Assembly: GCA_036734085.1 (NCBI GenBank)
Contig: DAIMZF010000001.1
Coordinates: 46,820 to 110,819, forward strand
Direction: 5' to 3'
From: J038 sp036734085
Lineage (GTDB): Bacteria > Chloroflexota > Anaerolineae > Aggregatilineales > Phototrophicaceae
Length of the DNA stretch: 64,000 bases
The position numbers and the translations under genes were made by a program. The notes beneath the pieces were generated by a model. It saw only the letters and a list, made by a program, of their open reading frames with translations. It was not told the origin of the DNA and searched no databases. Of the stretch, positions 34,087 to 42,208 are shown piece after piece; position 1 is the first letter of the stretch, and each line of letters starts with the position of its first letter.

Positions 34087-35079
34087 ATGGAAAATATCCT
34101 ACCTGCATTAACAACAACCAACCTTGCATGGCCGACAGATTGGACGGCGATCTTTGGCACGGATAGGCCGTTGATTTTTGACATTGGCTTCGGCTACGGT
34201 CATTCTCTGGCCTATCTGCACCACGCTCGCCCAGACCATAACATCATCGGGCTGGAAGTAGATAACATCAGCCTGACAAAAGCGGAACGGCGCATCATAC
34301 GCGATGGCTGGCATAACGTCCGCGCTGTCTATGGCTTTGCGGATACGGCACTCGTCCACTTGTTCAGGCCGCAAACGCTCAGTGAAGTTCACATGAATTT
34401 CCCCGACCCATGGTTTAAAACACGCCATGCCGGGCGGCGTTTGATGCAACGCACCACGCTGGACGCCATCGCCAATCGCTTAATGCCCGGTGGCCTGTTC
34501 TACCTGGCAACAGACATTATCGAATATGCCGAGATGAGCGCGGAACTTCTGCAAATTACGCCGACTTTAACCAACCTGTTAAACGTTGATTGGGTGACTG
34601 TGCGCCCGGAGCCATTCACCACCAAATACGAAGCCCGTGCCCAAAAGCAGGGCAGGCCGTGTTATTACTTTAGTTACCGCCGTAACGATACCCCCGCGCC
34701 GGAAATTCCGGCTATCACGGAGTTAGAAATGCCGCATATTGTCTTTAAAACATCCGATAATTTAAGCATCATGACCCAAGCCGCCCAACCGCAAAATCAT
34801 CAGGATGGGCAGGTTGCGATTAAATTTTTGGAGCGATACCATAGCGAAAAAGCAACTTTGTTCGAGGTCTTCGTCCACGAGCCGACGCTTGACCAGCGCA
34901 TCGCGTTTGCGCTTGTGCGCCGGGATGATGAGCCGGGCGTATTTACGCTGAAGTTGAGTGCACTCGGTCACCCGCGTTCGACGGAAGGCGTGCATAAGGC
35001 GGCGCGTATCCTGGCGGATGCGATACTGAGCACCGCGTCAGAGGTGGTCGTTATTCAGGATAAATTAAAGATTTTGTAA
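34087..35079 (+). CDS. trmB: tRNA (guanine-N7-)-methyltransferase with C-terminal extension
   Basis: Methylates G46 of tRNA. The SAM-binding site is IFDIGFGYGHSLAYL, followed by NIIGLEVDNISLTKAERRI. The family segment VHMNFPDPWFKTRHAGRRLMQ carries the PDPWxKxRHxxRR signature intact, and PGGLFYLATDIIEYAEMS is typical. The common bacterial protein ends near residue 215. Here about 115 further residues follow (from IPAITELEMPHIVFKTSDNL), of unknown role. Extended TrmB forms are known from thermophiles. No ribosome binding site is evident at ATG 34087. Confidence 0.87.
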   Translation: MENILPALTTTNLAWPTDWTAIFGTDRPLIFDIGFGYGHSLAYLHHARPDHNIIGLEVDNISLTKAERRIIRDGWHNVRAVYGFADTALVHLFRPQTLSEVHMNFPDPWFKTRHAGRRLMQRTTLDAIANRLMPGGLFYLATDIIEYAEMSAELLQITPTLTNLLNVDWVTVRPEPFTTKYEARAQKQGRPCYYFSYRRNDTPAPEIPAITELEMPHIVFKTSDNLSIMTQAAQPQNHQDGQVAIKFLERYHSEKATLFEVFVHEPTLDQRIAFALVRRDDEPGVFTLKLSALGHPRSTEGVHKAARILADAILSTASEVVVIQDKLKIL

Positions 35080-35157
35080 CCGTCAGCATGGGGTTGGGCA
35101 CGATTTGCAAATCTGCATCATAATGGGTGTAGTTTTTAATTTTTAATAGGGAATACT

Positions 35158-37035
35158 ATGCTCAAAAGAACATTCATCTTGCTCCTGCTGGCCTGTAGTT
35201 TACTGCTCGTCAGTACCTCTTTCGCCCAACGAGAAAAAGAGCCGAACCTTATCTTCGGCACGACGTTTTCCGAAGCTAACAGCCTGGATGCGTTTGACTT
35301 TTTTAACCGCAGTAACGCGCAATTATTAACTCGCGATGGCCGTGACGTGATGGAAGTCACCACGACGGACAATCAAGGGAATTACTTCTACATCACAGAA
35401 GGGCTGGCGTGGACGGATTACGAAGCCTCTATCCGGCTTCGCTTCACCCGCCTGGCGGACTTTTACTTCGGGCTTCATGCAACCGAACTGGATTGCCTGA
35501 CCGGGTATTCACTCGACTATTTTGTGGAAACTTCGCGCTTTGGCTTTTACACCAATGTGAAGGAAGGGTGTGAATACGAAGCACTCGGCGCGGTGGACTT
35601 CCCGTTGACGACAAATACCTGGTACGATGTCCGATTTGAGGTGGACGGTAACGGCTTTGTTATGTTCATTGATGACGTGCTGGTGGGTGGCGCGGAGTCC
35701 AGCGTGTATCCGGCAGGGACGTTTGGCATGACGTTATTCTCCGGCACGACGGTAGAGGTTGATTTAATCCGTGTGAGTGAACTCAGTGAGTTCTCTGTAC
35801 CTCCATCCACCACCACGACACAACCTTTGACCGCGACGACGACCAGCTTCCCGGCAACCTTTACCATGCCCGCCGCCGCGAACCTCATCTATGACCTAAA
35901 CTTTGATAAATTGCTTAGCCCAGAGATGGACTATGTTTATACTCAGCGTATGGTGTCATCAGAACGCATCACTGAGGGTGACATCACGGCCATGCGCTAT
36001 GAAGTGGGTGAGGAGGTCGCGTCTATTTATATCGAAAATATCGACCTGACCGACTATGTGCAAGAGTTACGGGTTCGGTTCATCGACCCGGTGGAAATCA
36101 GCTACTATATGCGTGTGATACCAACAGCCATCTGCACACAGGGCTACACGATAGACCACTTCTTCACTAGTGAAGAGTTCAACATTAACTACTTCGCCAA
36201 TGACGAAGAATGTACGACGCCTGGCACGAATAACGGGCGCAATCATCTGTTCCCCATTGATTTTAATAGATGGTACGACATTACAATCAGCGCGAGCGGT
36301 GATGAACTATCAATCTATGTGGACGGCCAGCTTGTTGTCGGCGTCAACGACTCGCGGTACGACGCGGGCAATGTCGGCATGGCGTTCTTTACACCGGGCG
36401 TGGTGGATTTGCAATTCATCCGCCTGTATGACCTGACAAACACCATCACACCCATCAGTCAACCAGCCCCGACCGCGCCCACTGCCTCCGGTGGCCTGCA
36501 ACTGACCAGCGCGGCAACAGATTATCGTGGTACAGTGTCGGAGCTTCAGGCGGCGGGGGTTATCCCTACTGGCGGCAGACTGCTCTTTGAAGAGCCGGTG
36601 GTCTTCGCGCAGGGTGGGTTGGCTGGCATCTCGTTGGCATCGCGTTCCAGCCTGTCAGAATTTGTCATCGGCACACGTGTTTCACTGACAAGCGGCAGTG
36701 AATCCAGTTTTTGCGCGATGGGTTACGGTGTGGATTTTGGCGGCGGTAGCAACGAAGAACGCTTCTTCGCGTTTTCAATCGCGGATGGTTTGCTGTCGTA
36801 CTTCGTCGGCAACTTAAACGAAGAAGAGCATTTTGGCGAGCAACCGTTGACAGGCAACCAGATTGATGTGGTGCTGGCGGTGCGTAACAGGCGCTTAACA
36901 GCCTTCATCGACGGTGTAGTGGTATTCGACTCTGTGCCCATCAGCATAACGCCCGGCGCGTTCTTTTTAGCGGTTTTGGGGGATAGCGACTCTCGGTGCG
37001 AGGGACGCCCCTATTGGGTGTATCGCCTGGATTAA
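35158..37035 (+). CDS. Secreted protein with three concanavalin-like (LamG/DUF1080-type) repeats
   Basis: A signal peptide (MLKRTFILLLLACSLLLVSTSFA, cleavage after FA) exports it. The mature part has three related beta-sandwich units, about residues 30-205, 245-435 and 465-625. Each has a GY/F...DY/F segment (CLTGYSLDYFVETSRFGFYT, CTQGYTIDHFFTSEEFNINYF, CAMGYGVDFGGGSNEERFFAF), and the first two have matching ends (FVMFIDDVLVGGAESSVY, LSIYVDGQLVVGVNDSRY) and a Thr/Pro linker after the unit. Such domains commonly bind carbohydrates. Paired cysteines in each unit could form disulfides. No lipobox or sortase motif is seen. Confidence 0.75.
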   Translation: MLKRTFILLLLACSLLLVSTSFAQREKEPNLIFGTTFSEANSLDAFDFFNRSNAQLLTRDGRDVMEVTTTDNQGNYFYITEGLAWTDYEASIRLRFTRLADFYFGLHATELDCLTGYSLDYFVETSRFGFYTNVKEGCEYEALGAVDFPLTTNTWYDVRFEVDGNGFVMFIDDVLVGGAESSVYPAGTFGMTLFSGTTVEVDLIRVSELSEFSVPPSTTTTQPLTATTTSFPATFTMPAAANLIYDLNFDKLLSPEMDYVYTQRMVSSERITEGDITAMRYEVGEEVASIYIENIDLTDYVQELRVRFIDPVEISYYMRVIPTAICTQGYTIDHFFTSEEFNINYFANDEECTTPGTNNGRNHLFPIDFNRWYDITISASGDELSIYVDGQLVVGVNDSRYDAGNVGMAFFTPGVVDLQFIRLYDLTNTITPISQPAPTAPTASGGLQLTSAATDYRGTVSELQAAGVIPTGGRLLFEEPVVFAQGGLAGISLASRSSLSEFVIGTRVSLTSGSESSFCAMGYGVDFGGGSNEERFFAFSIADGLLSYFVGNLNEEEHFGEQPLTGNQIDVVLAVRNRRLTAFIDGVVVFDSVPISITPGAFFLAVLGDSDSRCEGRPYWVYRLD

Positions 37036-37060
37036 CCTGCCGTAACGTGCAAAATCAAGC

Positions 37061-37084
37061 GCCCGGTAGATGAGTCTACCGGGC
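37061..37084. terminator. Terminator between the secreted protein gene and rnpB
   Basis: GCCCGGTAGA (37061-37070) pairs perfectly with TCTACCGGGC (37075-37084) across a 4-base loop, followed by ATTTTC. It fits the end of the plus-strand gene, and it also lies just beyond the 3' end of rnpB on the other strand. Confidence 0.8.
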
Positions 37085-37095
37085 ATTTTCATTCA

Positions 37096-37470
37096 TCCAG
37101 GCTGGCCTATAAGCCGCATTTTGTCCCCGTTTGACGGGGGGTAGTCATCTATCTAGGACGTTGGTCGCCCAACGCCTCCAGCGGCCTACCCGATGCGGTG
37201 CGGGCCGCACCATCGCATCTGCTTGGCCTTGCTCCCGGTGGGGTTTGCCTAGCCGCCGATGTTGCCACCGACGCTGGTGGTCTCTTACACCACCGTTTCA
37301 CCCTCACGCTTGCCATACAGCAAACGCAATATCCCTCTCTGTTGCACTTTCCGTCGGGTTGCCCCGCCTAGCCGTTAGCTAGCACCGTGCCCTGTGGAGT
37401 GCGGACTTTCCTCGTCGGTGTAAGTGGATTCTGCATCCACCCACCGCCGTAACTACCCGGCCTGCCTGGA
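37096..37470 (-). ncRNA. rnpB: RNase P RNA, bacterial type A
   Basis: Read on the minus strand, the first 12 bases and last 12 bases pair (one A/A mismatch) to make helix P1. The conserved GAGGAAAGTCCGCACTCC block is present, along with ACAGGGCACGGTG, GTGAGGGTGAAACGGTGGTG followed by TAAGAGACCACCAGC, and the 3' GGCTTATAGGCC. These are the universal RNase P cores. The molecule is 375 bases, a usual size. It is the ribozyme that cuts the 5' leader from pre-tRNAs. Confidence 0.95.
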
Positions 37471-37477
37471 TGTTTTT

Positions 37478-37483
37478 ATTATA
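37478..37483 (-). promoter_or_regulatory. rnpB: -10 element of rnpB
   Basis: On the minus strand this is a perfect TATAAT, 7 bases before the predicted RNA 5' end at 37470. No close match to TTGACA was found at the proper spacing. Confidence 0.6.
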
Positions 37484-37587
37484 GGCCAAAGCCGCCATTA
37501 TCGTAGGGAGAACGCCCATGTTCCGCATATAAAATATGCGAACAGTCGGTTGTCAGTGCTGGGTTTGGCCTTTACAATGAAACACAT

Positions 37588-37610
37588 CGGCGCTTGTAGC
37601 GTCGGTTTTT
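37588..37610 (+). terminator. Terminator-like hairpin just before the transglutaminase gene
   Basis: CGGCGCT pairs with AGCGTCG (one G-T pair) around a TGT loop, followed by GTTTTT. It ends only 11 bases before the start codon at 37622. It may end a short upstream transcript or act as an attenuator. A CGCATAT/ATATGCG palindrome at 37525-37541 lies upstream. Confidence 0.45.
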
Positions 37611-37621
37611 CTGTTGGTTAG

Positions 37622-40084
37622 ATGGTGTTTATCAGACCGTACATGACCACAACAACCTATCGTAAATCATCCGCGCCCCCACCGCTAACAAAACGCTTTC
37701 TGGACGGTTGGCGGCGCTTTTTTGACCCCAGCGATTTTGTCACCCTGTTCATCCTCATACTGTTGCTGATTGCCACGCCCTTGTCGCTCAACGCGGCGGC
37801 GTGGCCGGTTTCGCTGAGTGTGATTATGCCGACAACCGTGCTTAGCGTAGCACTCGGCCTTATCTTTGCGCGTAGTCGCTTTGGGGAACTGCTGGCGCTG
37901 TTATTAAGTGCTACTTACGGCGCGATTTTTGTCTTGCTGTTTGTCTCTTTCACTATTCCGGGTGATTTTACATCCAGCATTTACGCTGTTTTTGAACAAA
38001 CCGCTACCTGGACGGAAGCCGTCTTCACGGGCGGCATCGACCAGAACGATAACGTCTTCACGCTGTTAGTGGCGATTTTATTCTGGTTTTTGGCCTACAA
38101 TGCCGCGTGGCACACCTACCGCATCGACCGTGTGTGGCGTGTAATTGTGCCGCCCGGCATGATTCTTGTGACGAATGTCATCTTTGATACCAGCGACGCT
38201 AATCTCAACCTTTATCTGGTGTTGTTCGTGTTTGCATCGCTTTTGCTGATTGCGCGTTCGCACCTTGATGCGCGGGAGTGGGATTGGTACAACAGGGGCA
38301 TTCGTCCGCCGCGCAACCTGCGGAATCAGTTCATCAATGTAGGCGCAGTATTGGCGAGTATCGTCTTGTTTTTAGGCTGGCTTGTGCCGTCTAATGATGT
38401 GCAGGAACGGCTGGACGAATTTCAGCAATTCTTACAGTCCGACCCGTTGCAGGAGATGAGCGAACTCTGGAATCGTCTATTCTCTCCGGTGGATGCCGCC
38501 GGACCGACCACTGCTGACTATTACGGCGGAGAATCGCTGGATTTGGGCGGCGCTATTCGGTTAGGTGACCAGGAAGTATTCTGGGTGAGTGTGCCTGTGG
38601 ATGGGCGGCGCTATTATTGGCGTTCCCGCGTGTTTGATGTGTATGAGGGTGGCCGATGGACTCCTGCCGCGCAAATCCGCCTGACGAACAACAATTCCCC
38701 GACGGATTTACAGCTAGAGCCGACGGCTTCGCGTGAATTGGTGCGCCAGCGATTCACGATCGCGCTCAACGCCACACGCATTTTATACACTGTGCCCCAA
38801 CCGCTACAGGTGGATTTAGCCACGCGCACAGATTTGTTTTACACCGCGCCGGAAGCATCCCCATCACGGGCGATGAATGTGTCCGTTGTGCGGCCTACGC
38901 GGGTTATTCGGCGCGGAGAAAGCTATACCGCTACCAGCTTAATCAGTGTAGCGACTGCCAACGAATTGCGTGGCGCATCGCAGGTTTACCCGGAATGGGT
39001 TGTGCCGCTTTATACCTATGTTTCGCCTTCCGTGACCGGGCGCACGCGCCAACTGGCGCAACAAATCATCGCGGAGGCAGGCGCAACCAACCCTTACGAC
39101 CAGGCCAAAGCGATAGAGCGTTATCTGCGCCAGAACATGACCTACAACGAGACGATTCCCACACCGCCACGCGGCCAGGATCCGGTAGACTGGTTCGTTT
39201 TTGACCATCAAGAGGGGTATTGTAACTATTATGCTTCCGCGATGATTGTCATGCTTCGCACATTAGGCATCCCATCCCGGATGGCGGCAGGCTTTGCACA
39301 GGGCACATGGGATGATGTCCGGCAGGCGTATGTCGTTACGGAACGCGACGCCCACACATGGGTCGAGGTGTATTTTCCCGGTTATGGCTGGATCGAGTTC
39401 GAGCCGACTTCTGCCCAAGCGGAAATTGACCGTCAGGGCGATGACCAGCCGCTCGTGGAGCAACCCGTCGCGCCGGAGCAACCGACCCAACCGCCCACAC
39501 TCACGCCGACACCAGAGCCTAGCCCGACTCCCGACCCNNNNNNNNNNNNNNNNNNNNNNNNNNNNNNNNNNNNNNNNNNNNNNNNNNNNNNNNNNNNNNN
39601 NNNNNNNNNNNNNNNNNNNNNNNNNNNNNNNNNNNNNCCCGATAGCAATAACCCGCTAGAGTTCATCTTGCCGGCGTTAGGGGTCTTCCTGCTCTTGCTA
39701 TTTGGTGTGTTTGTCGTGTTTATGATGGGCTTATTCCTGTACTGGTGGTGGGAATGGCGCGGTCTGCGCGGCCTAACGTCTATTTCCCGCGCTTACGCCC
39801 GTTTGGAGCGTTACATCCCGCTTATTGGCATCGTGCCAAGCCATGAGGAAACAACGGAAGAGCGACGTAACCGGATTGTGCGCGTGCTTCCGGTGGCACA
39901 ACGCCCGGTGACCGCAATCACACGGATGTATGCTACGGAGCGTTACGGACGCAGAAGCACCGACGCTGTGCGCGAGCAACAAACATCGGAGGCCGCAGAC
40001 CAGGCATGGCTTGATACACGCGGGAGCATCCTCAAGCGGTGGTCACGGCGCTTTCGCTTTTGGTCACGCACAGAGGATGAATAA
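37622..40084 (+). CDS. TgpA-like transglutaminase membrane protein (contains assembly gap)
   Basis: The N-terminal 230 residues hold about six membrane helices, followed by a periplasmic/extracellular domain. The transglutaminase core (about 470-610) has the catalytic cysteine in EGYCNYYASAM and histidine in RDAHTWVEVYFPGYGW. The usual aspartate of FDPT reads FEPT. A Thr/Pro linker enters the N gap (39538-39637). After it, a further helix (FILPALGVFLLLLFGVFVVFMM) and a basic cytoplasmic DUF4129-like tail follow. The frame continues across 100 N, but the real gap size is unknown. The start is ATG 37622 or ATG 37643; neither has a clear ribosome binding site. Function: probably a surface protein cross-linking or cleaving enzyme. 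Confidence 0.8.
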   Translation: MVFIRPYMTTTTYRKSSAPPPLTKRFLDGWRRFFDPSDFVTLFILILLLIATPLSLNAAAWPVSLSVIMPTTVLSVALGLIFARSRFGELLALLLSATYGAIFVLLFVSFTIPGDFTSSIYAVFEQTATWTEAVFTGGIDQNDNVFTLLVAILFWFLAYNAAWHTYRIDRVWRVIVPPGMILVTNVIFDTSDANLNLYLVLFVFASLLLIARSHLDAREWDWYNRGIRPPRNLRNQFINVGAVLASIVLFLGWLVPSNDVQERLDEFQQFLQSDPLQEMSELWNRLFSPVDAAGPTTADYYGGESLDLGGAIRLGDQEVFWVSVPVDGRRYYWRSRVFDVYEGGRWTPAAQIRLTNNNSPTDLQLEPTASRELVRQRFTIALNATRILYTVPQPLQVDLATRTDLFYTAPEASPSRAMNVSVVRPTRVIRRGESYTATSLISVATANELRGASQVYPEWVVPLYTYVSPSVTGRTRQLAQQIIAEAGATNPYDQAKAIERYLRQNMTYNETIPTPPRGQDPVDWFVFDHQEGYCNYYASAMIVMLRTLGIPSRMAAGFAQGTWDDVRQAYVVTERDAHTWVEVYFPGYGWIEFEPTSAQAEIDRQGDDQPLVEQPVAPEQPTQPPTLTPTPEPSPTPDXXXXXXXXXXXXXXXXXXXXXXXXXXXXXXXXXXPDSNNPLEFILPALGVFLLLLFGVFVVFMMGLFLYWWWEWRGLRGLTSISRAYARLERYIPLIGIVPSHEETTEERRNRIVRVLPVAQRPVTAITRMYATERYGRRSTDAVREQQTSEAADQAWLDTRGSILKRWSRRFRFWSRTEDE
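39538..39637. other. Assembly gap (100 N)
   Basis: Exactly 100 undetermined bases, a conventional placeholder for a gap of unknown size. It sits in a Thr/Pro-rich coding repeat (PTLTPTPEPSPTP), the kind of repeat that breaks short-read assembly. The protein length across it is therefore unreliable. Confidence 0.95.
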
Positions 40085-40111
40085 AGTTATCCCTAAAAGG
40101 TGACCTCTATA

Positions 40112-40180
40112 ACTACTGGCCTTTGCCTGTATCGGTTAAGCTAAAAGCATACCAACCGAAGCAGATGAAAGGCCAGTAGT
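40112..40180. promoter_or_regulatory. 13-bp inverted repeat directly before the universal stress protein gene
   Basis: ACTACTGGCCTTT (40112-40124) and AAAGGCCAGTAGT (40168-40180) are perfect complements. The right arm ends one base before the start codon and contains the only ribosome-binding-like AAAGG. An inner TCGGTT/AACCGA pair (40132-40137 with 40154-40159) nests inside. It could be an RNA structure controlling translation or a pair of protein-binding half-sites. Confidence 0.6.
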
Positions 40181-40181
40181 C

Positions 40182-40640
40182 ATGTTAAACCGTATCCTTA
40201 TTCCTCTTGACGGCTCTGAACTTGCAGAGAAGGCGCTGGATTATGCACGGCATGTTACGGCCAAAGATGGCTTGATGAGCTTATTGAGCGTCGTGGATGC
40301 GCCGGAATATCCATCCAGTGTTTACTATCCCGCCGGGTTGCCTGCCTTTGACCTCAACCGCACCGAATTACAACGCGACATCATCCCCCAAGCGGAAGAT
40401 TATCTGCGGAAGGTAGCGGAGCGCCTGACCGGGCAGGGCTTCCGCACTCAGATAGAAGTGCTCGTTGGTGAGCCAGCGTCTACCATTGTGGAATATGCCA
40501 AAGAGCACAACATCGACGCCATTGTGATGTCCACACACGGGCGTTCCGGGTTTAGTCGCTGGTTGTTCGGCAGTGTGGCAAATAAGGTGCTGTCTGGGGC
40601 GTGCATTCCGGTATTCATCATCCCGGCCAACAAGAAATAA
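40182..40640 (+). CDS. Universal stress protein (UspA family)
   Basis: A single Usp domain of 152 residues. The start LNRILIPLDGSELAEKALDYA is typical, and the ATP-binding motif G-x2-G-x9-G-[ST] is intact in STHGRSGFSRWLFGSVANKVL. ATP-binding forms act in stress survival and signalling. The ribosome binding site lies inside a perfect 13-bp inverted repeat. Confidence 0.92.
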   Translation: MLNRILIPLDGSELAEKALDYARHVTAKDGLMSLLSVVDAPEYPSSVYYPAGLPAFDLNRTELQRDIIPQAEDYLRKVAERLTGQGFRTQIEVLVGEPASTIVEYAKEHNIDAIVMSTHGRSGFSRWLFGSVANKVLSGACIPVFIIPANKK

Positions 40641-40751
40641 AGCGGTGGCGTTGGTTGCTGTGACGATGCCAGACGGTTGCCGCCGATGATTAAAATGTGG
40701 CATAGTATAAACAGCGCAATGTCCCCAAAAAAATATTAGGGAGTAAAGACC

Positions 40752-41192
40752 ATGCAACTGAAAGAAATTCTGGTGCGTGATTGGATGACGAGCGACGTGA
40801 TTACCGTTACGCCGGATACCGCCATCCCACAAGCACACCAAATCATGAAAAAGAACCATATCCGCCGCTTGCCGGTGCTAGATGGCGGTATCTTGAGTGG
40901 CATTGTCACCATTGGCGATGTGCGTGAGGCGAGTCCTTCCGGTGCAACAACGTTAAGCATTTGGGAGTTGAACTATTTATGGTCACAATTAACGGTTAAA
41001 GATGTGATGTCGCGCAAGATTGTCACGGTGCATAGCCACGACCCGATGATTGCCGCCGCCAAGCTGATGCTGGAACACAAAATTAGTGGCCTGCCCGTTG
41101 TAGACGAAGATCAACAAGTCGTTGGCATCGTCACGGAATCGGATGTCTTCCGTATGTTGGTCAAAGATCAGATGGAAAACGTAGAAGTTTAG
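40752..41192 (+). CDS. CBS-domain pair protein
   Basis: Two tandem CBS domains (about 5-60 and 80-140): VRDWMTSDVITVTPDTAIPQAHQIM with LPVLDGGILSGIVTIGDV, then VKDVMSRKIVTVHSHDPMIAAAKLM with LPVVDEDQQVVGIVTESDV. CBS pairs bind adenosine nucleotides and act as energy sensors. No other domain is present. It follows the stress protein gene by 111 bases. GGGAG precedes ATG by 8 bases. Confidence 0.9.
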   Translation: MQLKEILVRDWMTSDVITVTPDTAIPQAHQIMKKNHIRRLPVLDGGILSGIVTIGDVREASPSGATTLSIWELNYLWSQLTVKDVMSRKIVTVHSHDPMIAAAKLMLEHKISGLPVVDEDQQVVGIVTESDVFRMLVKDQMENVEV

Positions 41193-41208
41193 GTCATTTT
41201 CCCTCCGT

Positions 41209-41245
41209 GTGCCGCCACCTTGTTATTTTTAGCAGGGTGCGGCAC
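41209..41245 (+). terminator. Hairpin after the CBS gene
   Basis: GTGCCGCCACC (41209-41219) pairs with GGTGCGGCAC (41236-41245) with one bulged base. A TTATTTTT stretch is in the loop, and a short CCTTTTATT follows 20 bases later. Probably a terminator, although the T run is not adjacent. Confidence 0.45.
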
Positions 41246-41270
41246 GCTCAACGCCTCTCAACCTCCTTTT

Positions 41271-41300
41271 ATTGAATCATGATTCAATTAGCGGTATAAT
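41271..41300 (+). promoter_or_regulatory. etfBA promoter with 18-bp palindromic operator over the -35
   Basis: TTGAAT (41272-41277), a 17-base spacer and TATAAT (41295-41300) make a strong promoter. The perfect palindrome ATTGAATCATGATTCAAT (41271-41288) covers the -35 hexamer and half the spacer. A repressor bound there would block RNA polymerase. TetR-type fatty-acid regulators bind TGAAT/ATTCA palindromes of similar shape, which suits an etf operon; the regulator is inferred only. Confidence 0.75.
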
Positions 41301-41320
41301 ACAGCGCAAATACATTTAAA

Positions 41321-41395
41321 TAGTTTTTAGATGTTGGATATTCCACGATATGCAGACAAACTGTGTGTTTAGCTAACCTCTAAAATCTAAAAACG
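41321..41395. repeat. Hairpin-forming intergenic repeat in the etfBA leader
   Basis: GTTTTTAGATGTT (41323-41335) is nearly complementary to AAAATCTAAAAAC (41382-41394). The left arm resembles the sequence at 20739-20758. It lies in the untranslated leader between the promoter and etfB. Confidence 0.5.
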
Positions 41396-41428
41396 CTTGT
41401 ACCTTCATAAAAATAGGAGGATATTACC

Positions 41429-42208
41429 TTGTCAATTGTTGTTTTTACTCGTAGTACACCCGATACCGCCGCTAAAGTAGAGGTGAACGGTAGCGGCCAG
41501 GTCACATGGGGCGATGCGGCAACTGTCGTCAACCCATGGGATGAATATGCTTTAGAAGAAGGCATCGTCCAGGCCAAAAGCGCCGGGAGCAAGGCGACAG
41601 TTATCGCTATTGGTGGCGAGATGCATAACGACGCCCTGAAGCACTCTTTAGCGATGGGTTTGGATGAAGCCGTGCGCGTGAGTGACGATGCCCTCGACGC
41701 CACAGACGCGCTTGCTTATGCCACTGCCGCCGCCGCCGCCGTAAACCAGGTTGGTGATGTGAGTCTGGTGATCTTCGGCAAGGAAAGTGTGGATGTCGGC
41801 ACAGACCAGCACGCTTACATGACTGCCCGTAAGCTGGGCTGGACGATGCTCAGCTATGTCTCCAAGATTATCGAGGTTGATTACGCGGCCAAGACCATCA
41901 AAGTAGAGAAGATGTATGAGCAAGGCAAGCAGGTTGTCACCAGCCAGCTACCCGCCGTCATCACTGTGATGAAGGACATCAACGAACCGCGCTATCCGTC
42001 CTTTATCGGCATCCGCAAGGCCAGCAAAGCCACAATCCCTGTATGGGGACTGGGCGATTTAGGGGTTAGCCTGCCGGGACAAAAAGCCAAAACAATCGCA
42101 TTTAAAAACCTGCCAGCGCGAGAAGTAAAGACTGAGATGATTGAAGGCGAGCCGGAAGAGCAAGCGCGTATTCTGGTTGATAAGCTGTTGGAGGAAAAAG
42201 TACTATGA
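41429..42208 (+). CDS. etfB: Electron transfer flavoprotein beta subunit
   Basis: With EtfA it accepts electrons from acyl-CoA dehydrogenases. The family segment VDVGTDQHAYMTARKLGW and the AMP-binding stretch are present, along with YEQGKQVVTSQLPAVITVMKDINEPRYPS. The length, 259 aa, is normal. The start is TTG, 8 bases after a perfect AGGAGG. Its stop overlaps the etfA start by 4 bases, so the pair is coupled. Two acyl-CoA dehydrogenases in the window (19543 and 59374) are likely partners. Confidence 0.93.
   Translation: MSIVVFTRSTPDTAAKVEVNGSGQVTWGDAATVVNPWDEYALEEGIVQAKSAGSKATVIAIGGEMHNDALKHSLAMGLDEAVRVSDDALDATDALAYATAAAAAVNQVGDVSLVIFGKESVDVGTDQHAYMTARKLGWTMLSYVSKIIEVDYAAKTIKVEKMYEQGKQVVTSQLPAVITVMKDINEPRYPSFIGIRKASKATIPVWGLGDLGVSLPGQKAKTIAFKNLPAREVKTEMIEGEPEEQARILVDKLLEEKVL

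Noticed and set aside
37131..37382. Plus-strand ORF of 83 codons inside the rnpB region
   Set aside because: It lies entirely within the conserved RNase P RNA on the other strand and has an unnatural composition.
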